NCBI GenBank assembly: GCA_034440615.1
Contig: JAOTOM010002926.1
Coordinates: 60,426 to 124,425, forward strand
Direction: 5' to 3'
Source: Ashinkailepas kermadecensis
Taxonomy: Eukaryota; Arthropoda; Thecostraca; Neolepadidae
Length of the DNA stretch: 64,000 nt
Below are positions 36,417-46,950 of the stretch, in pieces. The position numbers and the translations under genes were made by a program. The notes under the pieces are model-generated. The model was not told where the DNA came from. It saw only the letters and a program-made list of their open reading frames with translations, and searched no databases. Position 1 is the stretch's first letter, and each line of letters starts with the position of its first letter.

Positions 36417-36439
36417 AGGTCAATGACCTGAAGTGACCT
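36417..36439 (+). promoter_or_regulatory. Perfect IR1 nuclear-receptor-type palindrome
   Basis: AGGTCAATGACCT at 36417-36429 is an exact inverted repeat of AGGTCA with a one-base spacer, and another TGACCT lies at 36434-36439. IR1 elements of this form are the classic binding site type of the ecdysone receptor/USP heterodimer in arthropods. No promoter or gene is visible nearby and a related site lies at 26919, so it may just be carried by a repeat. Confidence 0.35.
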
Positions 36440-37565
36440 GAGTTAGGCTTCCTTTCCTCGATGATGCCCTGGAGTAATTCTTACGCTGAATTCGAATTCA
36501 GCGACGATATTTACCCAGATACCTGACTTTGTCGATTTGTGCCAGTGGCAACTCCATAGGGAAAAGCATGTCCTGTGGATCATGACCCACAAGTGACACC
36601 TAGGGGTCAGGTTCTTCCTCAGGCTATGCTAGTGTACGATGGGTTGTATATATGTTAGGAAGAAGATACATGAAGTCTAAAATGCGATCAAAATCGCTGG
36701 GAATGACTTAAAATTGCGAAAATATCCACATGAACTGAAGGTCATGTGTGGACAACTTTCCGAACACAACATCTGGAATATGCCAATTGTTCGGACTGTG
36801 ACATGCCATGTTTTCTGTAAGTACAAATGTATGTCTATCCGGAATATGTTTTAGACGATAGTGTTTTTGGAAGGAGGTTTACCTCTTTGACTCTTCCCAA
36901 GTTAGTGACGTGAGGAGACCCGACTTTTTCGAAAGGTTGTAAACCAGCAGTAGCATGGACGGACGTAAATCACCAATCAGCAAAATTAGGCGCGTGAGAG
37001 ACGACAAGGTTGTTCAATACACATGTCAAGGCTGACTTGTGTGGACTTTGGCTGTATGTGACTGGCTTTGTCTGTATGATTTGCTCTGAATAGTTGTCTG
37101 CCCAGCACGCCAAGCGCAGGGTTATTGAATATGGACTGCTCTGGTTGGCTCTGGCTGTGTTCCATTGGGTCTTGCTGACCCCGGCGGGATACCGGACCAT
37201 GTGTTCGCATTGTGTTCTGCCGTAAGCGAGCCGATCACGTGTCGCTTCCCTTGCGTAATCTTTCCCGGCCCACTGTTGATGACCTGGCATGGTAATGCGA
37301 CCGGTCAGTGATGTGTCGTATACTGCGCCGTCCACACGCCGCCAACACTCTGCTGCGTTGTGCGGTGGTTTATCGGTCTGACTGACTATAGCTGGCTACG
37401 GCAGACTATAGCAGGCTGGGGGCGACTGGGGGTCAGAGCTTAAGACTATACCTTCCGAGGCTATCCCTCTCCCATCAAATTATCGTCAGATTTTACCCAT
37501 TGCCCTACAGAGGTCAGTTTTTCTGCTGAAAGGCGTCCTTTTATCCAAACATTGAGAGTTAGATT
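36440..37565. other. Intergenic, includes shared 18-bp palindrome
   Basis: The palindrome at 36485-36502 is identical to 27503-27520. No gene recognised; the frame at 36970-37335 minus has no domain. Confidence 0.45.
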
Positions 37566-37845
37566 CACAGTGGCGGATGCAGGATTTTGCAAAGAAGATA
37601 TCCAGGATTATGGTGCCCCCCCCTGAACTTTAGCGCGCCTTCTCCGTTGCGAGTTCCCCTGTCATGAACTATTTTATGGCGTGGAGGAGGGGCATGCGCC
37701 CCAAAAGATCTGTGCTGTCTTACCGGTAGCACCGTACGATCGCTGCTTGTCTTCGTGCGTTTACCGGTAGCATGTACCGGTACCGATGCTTGTCTTCGTG
37801 TCTTACCGGTAGCATCGTACGATCGCTGCTTGCCTTCGTGCGTTT
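37566..37845 (+). repeat. CAGTGGCGG-headed segment with 42-bp triple repeat
   Basis: ACAGTGGCGGATGCAGGATT at 37569 resembles other repeat heads here. Three units of 41-42 bp follow, starting TACCGGTAGC at 37721, 37762 and 37804, each with GCTTGTCTTCGTG or a variant. Confidence 0.6.
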
Positions 37846-38039
37846 CGTGGTGTCCATGCTGTTTGCATAACACATGTTTCTATGAATCCAAGTCGCTTGA
37901 GGGTTAATATCGTTGTTAACGTGATTCAAATGTATTTTTTTTTGTTCATGTGGGTCAATGTGATTGTGGTGGACGTCCTTCTGGATAGATGGGTGCTTTG
38001 AGAATGTGGTCGCCGTCCTGAGTCACCCGGTGCTCCCTT

Positions 38040-38360
38040 AACGGCCAGACGCTTGTTAGGGCCGGTGATGCCTCTGTTGAAAGCAAGGGCGCCGTTTCGG
38101 GGAGCTAACAACCCTAGCGCAAATTTAGACACCCTCCTAAAACACCCTGGCGCCTCTCTCGACAACAATAGTACAGACACCCTTCTGGGCGCCACTATGT
38201 AGAATGTAGGCGCCCTCCTTAGCCAGGCGAGCGGCCCTCCTAATAATGTATGCGCATTCCTTGCAACATAGTATAATAACCGGACCAGCATGAGCAAAAT
38301 GACTATTGAGAAAGTTGACCACCGCTCTTGAAGGCGGAGCCGCCCTGGTGGGCACCTCAC
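38040..38360 (-). repeat. Degenerate GC-rich repeat patch
   Basis: Recurring GGCGCC/CCCTCCT motifs at loose intervals (for example ACACCCTCCTAAAACACCC, GTAGGCGCCCTCCTTAGCC), similar in style to families A and B but not alignable to them by eye. Confidence 0.35.
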
Positions 38361-41300
38361 TTGGCAATATAGGAGCTGTGTTGGGAACTATGGGTCAAAA
38401 CTTGTTTTATGCTATGTTTTATTAGGTTAGACAATATTGTCTCTCGACATAAAAGTGATGTCTGGAGGAACAAGTAACCCCTCCCCCCTCCAGTTAACGT
38501 TCCAATCGAGTGGCGGGCTCGTGCCGCTATGAACGCACCCTTGTTGCACAAGCGTAAATGATTACCCAACGATAACACAAAAAGAGATGGCACAAAAAAC
38601 CCTGGCATGCTCGACACAACTTTGCCAGACCATTGTCTTCAAGAAATTCACTCATTCAGATGGAGAAAACGACCGTCCAACTGATCATTCAGGAGACAAA
38701 ATTGCATGTGGCAATGGCTGAAAAGGGGAAGATGTCAGGCTGCAGTCGACCGTTCGGGGGGACGTCATTCTGATCGACATACCCTAGTATGGACATACCT
38801 GTGCCCCCCCCTGTATTCCAGGGAATGTTTTAAAAAATTGTACACCGGGGAGACGACGGCGACAAAACATGCCGAAAGGAAAGCATTTCAACGGGATTTG
38901 CAAATTTACCTCTAGAATCCTCAAATCTTCAGATTATTGGGGGGGGGGATTTTCCTCCACAGGTAACACGTCAAAATTGGCTCGGCTGGGTCCGCCAATG
39001 ATACCAAGTGCCCGTAACTTCAGCTTCATATACCGCAAACAAAATCACGTTTGATTAATTTCTAACAGTGACGCCGAGCAAACCGTGCTATGGACAATAG
39101 TATCAGTCGAATCATTAGAAGTACTTATGAGACGACTAGGACAATTTTGAACTTCTGCTCTACTTGTGTTGTCGAACTGTCGGAATTCAGCGCTTATCTT
39201 TGAAGGTGTATTATTTTAAGAATTTGAAGGTGTATTATTTGCGTAGCATTTAGGGAGAACAAAACAGTCTTAATACGTTCACCAAGGGGTTACGACGCCC
39301 CTTCGCTAGCGCAAAGGGTAGGATACAGAGTTCCATGCGTTCCACCGCCCCTGCACACACGAACTTTACACTAAGTCGCATGCAGCGTACTTTTAGTGAA
39401 TAAGCGCCGGATGGGCAAATTGGAAATTGATGGATTTTGAGGATAAGGGCACCTATATAAAAAATAATGAGACATTAGAAGGGGCAGGGCAAAAGAAAAC
39501 CGCGACTGGTGGGAAGTTAATGGGCTGGGTGTGAAATTTTCCGCTAGCTAATATGCTTTTAAAATGCCCATGTTGCATAGTTTGCGCTCACAAAGCACAT
39601 TCACATCACATCTGGCTTAGCTTGATATGCTAATGCAATATAATGCAAGGCTTGCTGAGTGGAAACGACATCGCATCATACTGCCCTGAACTCCAGTGAG
39701 CAATATGTTGTCGGGGAGGCGGAACTTAGCCTCCTTAGCGTGTGCGTGTGTAGTTGGGATTTTTGGGCGCGTCAGCTGCTTCGGCTATATTGCACCCAGC
39801 CTCCTCAGCGTCGACCTCAAGTTGCCCAGGGTAATAAGACGCATAGTACCTCCGGGGTTCGCTGAAATAACGTCCTTGTAATGTAAACAAAGAGCGGTGG
39901 TAAAAGAATCCAACCTAATTAGACGGTCCAGGCAGCGCCGTAAAGCCGAGTTGCGGAGCAAGTTCGTGGTTACGGGAGCGGACGGCGGCCGTTGCGACAA
40001 TGTGAGGGGGCGCCTGGCTACCTTCCGTCAGGCGCACACGTGCCGGCCGGGTGTGGGCTGGTGGGTGTAGACCTTGTGAGGTCGGCCAGACAAAAACACA
40101 TCGTAGGCACTGCCGGTCTCCCTCCCGATGGATAGTCTCCAGAGACCTATTGAAGCAGGTTTCCGCCTGCTTCAATAGCTCTTCGATGCCAACTCCATGT
40201 CTGCAGCACTAATTAGGTAACGTCACAGAAGAGTAGTCGCCCAGCGATGTATGCGAGCGTTCCATTCCTGAAGAATGGAACAAGGTTAAGGATTGGGGAA
40301 TTCTATAGCCCATCAGACCAGAATGAAAACACTGACAGGTTGATGCAAGAAGAGATAAATTGAATAATGCGCATGGGATACTCCATTGTTTTGTATTTGT
40401 GTTGTCTACATCGATACGGTACAAATGCACTCTCACAGCCACAATCGCACCATGGTAGCCTCAGACATGATAGTGAAGAAAAACCCGTTGCCGAACATAC
40501 CATGTTTTGTGATTTACTAATAGATCCACAATTCAAAACTCGATATTGTTCAGCCTTTAAACTTACTATTATATGCTGGACTGACTGACAGGGCACAACC
40601 CATAGGCATTCCATGCTCAAATTGTCTTTCATACAAATGCTGGTTGAGCCGCTCTAATCTTCGTACTACTCTTATTGACATTAACAAGCTTTGGTGTTGC
40701 CTGTTACCTACCTACTTAGCATTAAAAATAAAATACTGAATTATAAATGCCTGCATTCACAGCAAAAACAACCTGGGAACAGCACCACAATTGAAGAAAT
40801 TAAGGGCAACCCAGCCACCATTCTGTTCCATGAATTAGTTTCCGATCAATCGAGGTTATCTTTATAGGTTTGGATGTCTGAAAATGCGTTGTAATTTTTC
40901 GGGTACCAAATGCACTACATGCGTAATACTTTACTGCTTCTGACTATTTTCCAGTTCTCTATGCCTATGCTAAGAAGTATTCGTACCATATGTCTCTCCA
41001 TCCTATATGTAACATATGTCCTACATGGCAAAACAACATAGGTAGGTGGCCATCCCCTAGGTAGGTACGTATCCGGAAAATGGGCAAATATGTATCATAG
41101 CACTAGCCCTTGATAGCATAAAATAATGTATTTAATCAAACATCTGGAGAAAATAGGCACAGAAATAAAAATGTCCCCTATAGATTGGTAGCAATCCTCG
41201 ATCTTTTTCTTTTTCAGCGCATTCAATGCCGCAGATACAGAGGAAAAACTACCAATCAATTTAAGCTGACATTTTGGCTATCAGCAGCAATGAGGTCAGA

Positions 41301-41540
41301 TGGCATCAGACAGAACGGCAAGCACGAAGAGATACAAGAAGGTCTACGATTTGACTAGAAGACACAACCTGTAGCGGCAGAAGCAGCGAAAACTCGAAGG
41401 GGAAGGCGACAAGAGCTCCAGGCACCCTAGACGAGCACTCCCGCGGCTCTAGATGAAAATCTCCTACACCAAAACCCCAGCTTCTCTCAGTCTCCCAGCT
41501 AACCTTTACACCCCGGAGGAAACTTAACGGTGACGAGCCC
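38361..41540. other. Intergenic, with two strong hairpins
   Basis: Perfect stems at 40147-40178 (13 bp, six-base loop) and 40259-40281 (9 bp, five-base loop). G- and C-runs at 38940 and 38804. No gene recognised. Confidence 0.5.
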
Positions 41541-41554
41541 ACTGTCTTGGGCCA

Positions 41555-42770
41555 GTGCGGCCGGGGCGGGGACCAGAGGGTGAAAGCTTGTTCCACGGGG
41601 GTGCAACGAATCCGGGAATTTTTTTCCGGAAAGGAGGGTCACCTTGTGGGTGGGGCGGGCCCGACTCTGAACACGATGACACCCACACCGGCGTCTACCA
41701 AGTAGGCACCTACACTGAGCCAGAAGACAACATCACAAGAGAGTTGTCCTTCACTATCGCACAGACACTCAGCCATATACTCAACTCACCACACTTCACC
41801 ATGAACAAGCACACCACCCACATCATAGTTCAGACGCAGAGCAGCGCTGACACACAAACACTACTGGACACACACACAATCAACAACCAACGCTGCTCCT
41901 TTACACTACATCGCACATTGAAAACCATCCGGGGCGACATCTGCGCACCAGAGCTGGATAACGTACCACTCGACAGCATCGCTACACTGCTTGACGCCAC
42001 AGGCCTCCTCGACGCCACAGCCACGATAGACAGCATTAGACGGGAGGCTCGATCAATACGCAGCGTCTTAGTCCTCTCATTCAACTCACTGCAGCTGCCA
42101 TCACACGTACACGTACATGACAAGGCATACGATGCGCGTCTCTACGTGCATCTGCCACTGCGGTGCGGCCCTGTCTTCGATATGGCCATGGTGAACGCGC
42201 TTGCGCGTCGCCAAAACCACGATGCAGCCAGTGGACGGGTCATCACACGGCATCCATCTGCACATCATACAACAGGAGATATGCAGCCTGTGATGGGCCG
42301 CATCCCCCCACCGACCCCGACTGCCCCAAGTGGGCATACGAGAGGAAGATGTGCCGATATGCGGCAGCTCACAGCGTGCCACACACAACAGCACACCAGC
42401 ACCTACGAAACACCACCTCCTCCACCATTGCCGTATTCACGTCCACAACCGCACCCTCCCACACCGTACCTACCGCCGGGCGCAGCTACGCAGCGGCGCT
42501 CTCCTCATCAACTAGACTACACCCAGTCCAGCACCAGCTCCCACCCGCCCTACCATCCCACCAGCAGCCGACTCCCGGAGTTCGGTACACCTCCCTCCTC
42601 AACGCCCCACTGACCCCAAATTTCACCGCCCCACCGATATTCGACCCCACCGTCCCACCGACCCTCGACTCCACCGCCCACCACTGCCTCCCACGCCACC
42701 CCACCGCGGACCCGGCCTCCTCCCACACCCACTCCACAGCGGTCCCGGCCTCTGTGGAGTCGAGGGTACA
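41555..42770 (+). pseudogene. LINE ORF1 (gag-like with zinc knuckles), frameshifted
   Basis: The frame from 41555 carries the typical ORF1 region with the IRGDICAPELD and RSIRSVLVLSF segments, followed by LPLRC at about 42150-42165. There it shifts frame into CLRYGHGERAC, the first CCHC knuckle (RNA-binding in this family). The second and third knuckles are visible but each has lost a cysteine (for example a Trp in CSQWTGHHTASIC). A Pro/Thr/His-rich C-terminal region follows. Known role: nucleic-acid binding chaperone of Jockey/I-clade elements. Here it is a pseudogene because of the frameshift and lost ligands. Confidence 0.75.
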
Positions 42771-43014
42771 CTTTAATTTTGAATTGATGACCACTAATAG
42801 CATCATTTCTGTTAAATTCAAATATTTCCCTGAGATATCCATGTTCCTGACCATGAACACATTTAAAGACCTAGATGAGATCTCCTCTCGGCCTTCTATA
42901 TCTAAGTGAAAACATATTCAATTTCTTCAATCTTTCCTCATATGCCAGGTTGCCTATACCATTAACCATTTGTGTTGCCCTCTTCTCTCTAAAAGCCAAC
43001 AATCTTTTTCATAA

Positions 43015-43690
43015 CTAGGGGACAAAGCTTGGGCACAGTATTCCAAATGTGGCCTGACACAGTAAAGCACAGTAAAGCTTCCTGATAACTTCCTCACTTT
43101 TGTATGATACATTCCTATTTTTTGCCCCAAGCATTCTTCGTGCCTTCTTCCTGGCTTCTTTAGCCTGTTCTGATGCCCCCAATTGTGTGTTCAAAATAAT
43201 ATCTAAGTCCTTCTCCTGCTGAGTCGCAGATAGTATGTGGCCACCCATCAAGTACGGAGCCTTCATATGCTGCCTTCCTACATGCATGATTTTGCACTTG
43301 TCAAAATTACATTTCATGTGCCATTTCTCGGACCACTTCACAAGCTCGTCTAAGTCTTTCTGCAGCAAGACCTGCTCATTGTGCCCTGTTATTGCCCTAA
43401 AGACCTTGAAATCATCCGCAAATTTCAAAATCTTACTTCTTAGGCCACTTTCAATGTTATTTACAATATAACGAAAAATAGTGGCCCCAGTACTGACCCC
43501 TGGGGACTCCACTAAGAACATTTTGCCATGATGACTTTGTACCATTTAGCAACACTCTCTGCTGTCAATCTGAAAGCCACAACTCTACCCATTTTAGGAT
43601 GCTAGCTGCAATACCATGGACCTGAAGCTGCATCATTAATCGTTTATGGGGTACCTTGTCAAAGGCCTTACTAAAGTCAAAATATGCTAC
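43015..43690 (-). pseudogene. CR1-like LINE: RT palm and C-terminal half
   Basis: After a frameshift the palm continues with AYFDFSKAFDKVPH (motif A, catalytic Asp) at about 43680-43640, then SGVP-type motif B at about 43510-43480 in a broken frame, then an intact FADD (motif C) at 43422-43411. C-terminal motifs WSEKWHMKCNFDKC and QQEKDLDIIL follow, with IRKLYCALL near the end. At least two frameshifts separate motifs A, B and C, so no active enzyme could be made. Confidence 0.85.
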
Positions 43691-44790
43691 TGAACCTGAT
43701 TTCCCTGATCAAATTGTTCTGAAGCAAAATTCAAAAAGTCAAATATATTTGTGAGACACCATCGCCCTTTTCTAAACCCATGTTGAGTATCTTGAATAAA
43801 TATGTTTCCTTCCAGAAAACGAACTATTCTATCCTTGATAATTGGTTCAAGTACCTTGCAGACTAGGGATGTGAGGCTTACTGGCCTATAGTTTTCAACT
43901 TTCCCTCTTTCTCCTTTCTTGAAAATAGGAACTACATTTGACCTTTTCCAATTTGTTGGAATTTCATTTTGTGAAACGGATCTACAAAATATTATACTAA
44001 GTGGAATTGCCAGTTCCTTTTCAGCTTCCCACAATACCCTAGCATAAATTCCATCAGGTCCTGCTGCCTTGTTTGGCTTCATTTTCCTGATATAATTGAA
44101 AACAACATCACTATCAATGAAATCAACATCGTGTATCTGATCACCTGTCACTGAACTGTGGTTCACGGTTGGCAGATTAGTCACATCCTCCAACGTAAAC
44201 ACTGATTTAAACTGCTTGCTCAGTTCCTCAACCATCTCACCATCCTCACTCAACATAGTCCCATTTACTTCCAGTGGACGAATTGTGCTTGAAACTTTAC
44301 TTAGCTTGTAGAAACTAAAGAACTTTTTACTGTCCCCATTACAGTTCCTGGCCAAATTCAATTATTTTGCTCGCTTTGCTGCTCTGGTTTTCTGCTTCAC
44401 AGCGTCTCTAGCTTTTTGATACGACCTCAGATTTATGGAATTTGAAGCTTCCTTAAATACTCTAAATGCATCTGTCTTAGCCTTAATTGCTTTTATCAAA
44501 TCTGGTGTAAGCCATGCTGGCTTTCCTACCCTTCTTTTGCGCCTTTGCTTTTGAGGTACATGCCTAATCTGAATTTCCCTCAAGTAAGATTTGAACTTTT
44601 CCCACATTTCACAGGCATTTAAATTGGAGAATTCTTCTTCCCATTTTATGGCACTTAAAGCCGCTCTCATGCAGCCAAAGTCTGCCCTGTTAAAATGTGG
44701 AACCTTTGCCAAATTATCCTTGATTGTCCCTGCTACTTGTGCCTTAAATCTCACTATGTTATGGTCACTTCTTCCCAGAGGAGTTTCTCA
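43687..44790 (-). pseudogene. CR1-like LINE: endonuclease end, linker and RT N-terminal half
   Basis: Reading from 44790 down: SDHN motif of the AP endonuclease, a basic linker (KQRRKRRVGKPAWLTPDL), one in-frame TAA at 44364-44362, then KKFFSFYKLSK, the KAAGPDGI motif, NWKRSNVVPIFKKG and NYRPVSLTS, followed by QHGFRKG. These are RT motifs 0-2 in order. The frame stops at 43689-43687. The reaction in an intact relative is target-primed reverse transcription in the nucleus. Confidence 0.85.
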
Positions 44791-44799
44791 TACCTATTA

Positions 44800-46510
44800 G
44801 CATACGGAAAATCTCAAAAACACTGCCGGCATGATATTCGAACAGCACACCAAACTGTTGGCAGTCCTTTGCGTCTCAATTCAATAGGTTCCCACCTGCC
44901 GGCAGAATCCGGGACCTGATGAAGCGTTTCAACCTAAAACGTCCACCACCAGGCCCCTTTCCTCAACTGACGGTGGAAGGACAGCACATTACTAACCCAC
45001 AAGTCGTAGATCACCTTAAGCTACACGATGCCAGCGCCTCTGGCAACAACACCTACGACACCACTATAGCGAACTTTCTAGACACCCTTGCCGCCAAAGC
45101 AAATTTCACTCTAACAACACAGAATACTACAACCAATCATTCACTATGCACGAATTACACCTTGCCTTCAGCAAGTGTGGAAACACGTCGGTTTGGCCGG
45201 ACGGCATTCATTACCAGTTTTTCAAATATCTTTGCAAAAATGTTCTAACGTACCTACTAGCGGTCATTAAAGACCTGTACCAAAGCCACACCTTTCCTGC
45301 CTCCTGGCGGGAAAGTGTGGTCATTCCATTGTCAAAGCCGCACAAAGATCGTTCCACCCTAAAAGGTCACTTACTAGCTGCGCTAGAAAGCTGGTTGAGC
45401 GCATGGTCAACACACGATTGAGACGCTTTCTAGAACACAACGACCTGCTTGACGAATGTCAGTGCGGCTTCCGGAATAAAGCAATTCAACAACAGACAAT
45501 CTCATTAAGCTAGTGTATGACATCAAAAGTGGTTTACGCATCAAAAGCACAACAATAGCTGCCTACTTAGACATCACTGCCGCATTCGACCGAGTACACA
45601 ATTTCGCACGAACACATACACTCCACAAGATAGGCCTACGCGGACACATGGCACAGATCATTCTTAACTTCCTCAGAGAAAGGTCCGATGTGGCAGCGTT
45701 ACATTAAACACCGCACCTCAGGAGCAGGGCCTGGCACAGGGGAGCGTGCTCTCACCGAGCCTCTTCCTCATCATGACCAACGACATACTTGCTGATCACA
45801 CCGACACGTCACTTCATTATTCACTTCTCGTGGACGACACAACCATTTGGAAACCAGCACAATGCTGCCTAAAAGCTGAGAAAACCATTCAAGCAGCTCC
45901 AAACCACATCGTGAAGTGGTGCAAAACTTGGGGCTTTTCACCCTGTTCGCAAAAAATAAGCCAGAGTCACAGATAGTCGTCTCCTTCCCACGCCCACAGT
46001 GCTGCTTAAAATGGACGGCAAAGCTATCGAATAAGTGAAAAGTGTTAAGTTCTTAGGAATAAAGTTGGACGAAATGCTTAGTTTCAGCACACACATACCC
46101 ACCGCTTCTATCTCGAAGAGATGCGCGAGGCGTGTCAAAGCACTCCATGCACTTGCAGGCACAGACTGGAGCTGACACAAGAAAGCACCACTACGACTCT
46201 ACAAATCAATTATACGAACCATCCCAGAATACAACAGCATCACTTTTGCCACCATGTCACTAACCCAGAGCAAAAAGTTAGAAATAATTCAAACCAAATG
46301 CATCAGAGCAGCCACAGGAGACCTCAGCACCACACCGCTAACCAGTCTTCTAGTAGGCTCAAACACACCTCCCCTCTTTTTCAGGAGGACAAAACAGCTG
46401 TGCCGCTACCACATCAAATTCAAATCCAACGTAGATGAGCCGACTTGCTCTAAAAACTTGCATTCCCTAAACCGACTACCCAGAGGAGCCATCGGATGCA
46501 GATGAGACTA
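44800..46510 (+). pseudogene. Jockey/I-like LINE ORF2: reverse transcriptase and C-terminal part
   Basis: Motifs in order: WPDGIHYQFFKYL (about 45200), PLSKPHKD (about 45330), AAYLDITAAFDRVH (motif A, 45558-45599), QGSVLSPSLFLIMTND (motif B, 45737-45784), LLVDDTTIW (motif C, with V in place of the usual A at 45830-45832), then the C-terminal IQTKCIRAATGDLSTTPL region (about 46280-46340). The reading frame changes at least four times. The C-terminal region is characteristic of Jockey/I relatives. Confidence 0.8.
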
Positions 46511-46950
46511 CTTTCCTGGCAATTCATGACGTAAGACGGCTGCCCAGAGGCACAGCGAACGTAGACGAGCCGAATTAACAGGCGCCGTACCAACCCCACT
46601 GCCAATCCTGCATGGCATGCTTAGACTAACCCTCTACTAGCAACTAACACGCGGCGGCCGGCGTGATAGGCGATGTGGACATCTACCTCCTTGTCCGCAC
46701 GGCAAAGACCCCTCTGTGCTCTTCCACAGGAGTAGGCTGATGCCGAAACCCTGGCAAAATCAATTTCTCGTCACTCTCAAAGTCACCCTCCCTACACCAC
46801 CTACACATTGACTTGCGGAGGAGCAAAGTAAAACCAACATCACTTAGACATCTGGAACATGTCCCCGCCTAGCCCCATCTTCAGCACATTGACGTCACAT
46901 GCACCGTAACGTAAAACTCTCTTAACGTAAATGTGCACTCGTCCCCCCCC

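Larger units (their letters stand above)
42770..44795 (-). mobile_element. CR1/L2-like LINE, 5'-truncated, inserted in the Jockey/I-like LINE
   Basis: About 2.0 kb on the minus strand. The 5' end begins at the last endonuclease motif (GRSDHNIV at about 44790-44765), so most of the endonuclease is missing, which is the usual 5' truncation of LINE insertions. The inner order is the linker, the RT fingers/palm and the C-terminal domain. The 3' part ends near 42770 in an AT-rich stretch after the last coding motif. The target-site duplication could not be fixed by eye. Confidence 0.8.
41555..46950 (+). mobile_element. Jockey/I-like LINE, decayed, interrupted by another LINE
   Basis: Plus-strand non-LTR retrotransposon. 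A gag-like ORF1 (41555 to about 42760) and a reverse transcriptase with C-terminal region (about 44800-46510) are separated by an inserted minus-strand LINE (about 42770-44795). The endonuclease part of ORF2, expected between gag and RT, is absent on both sides of the insertion, so about 1 kb has been lost. Multiple frameshifts make it inactive. The 3' boundary, about 46.9 kb, is an estimate. Confidence 0.8.

Noticed and set aside
43235..43471. Plus-strand frame inside the CR1-like LINE
   Set aside because: Antisense shadow of the RT C-terminal region, whose minus-strand motifs are clear.
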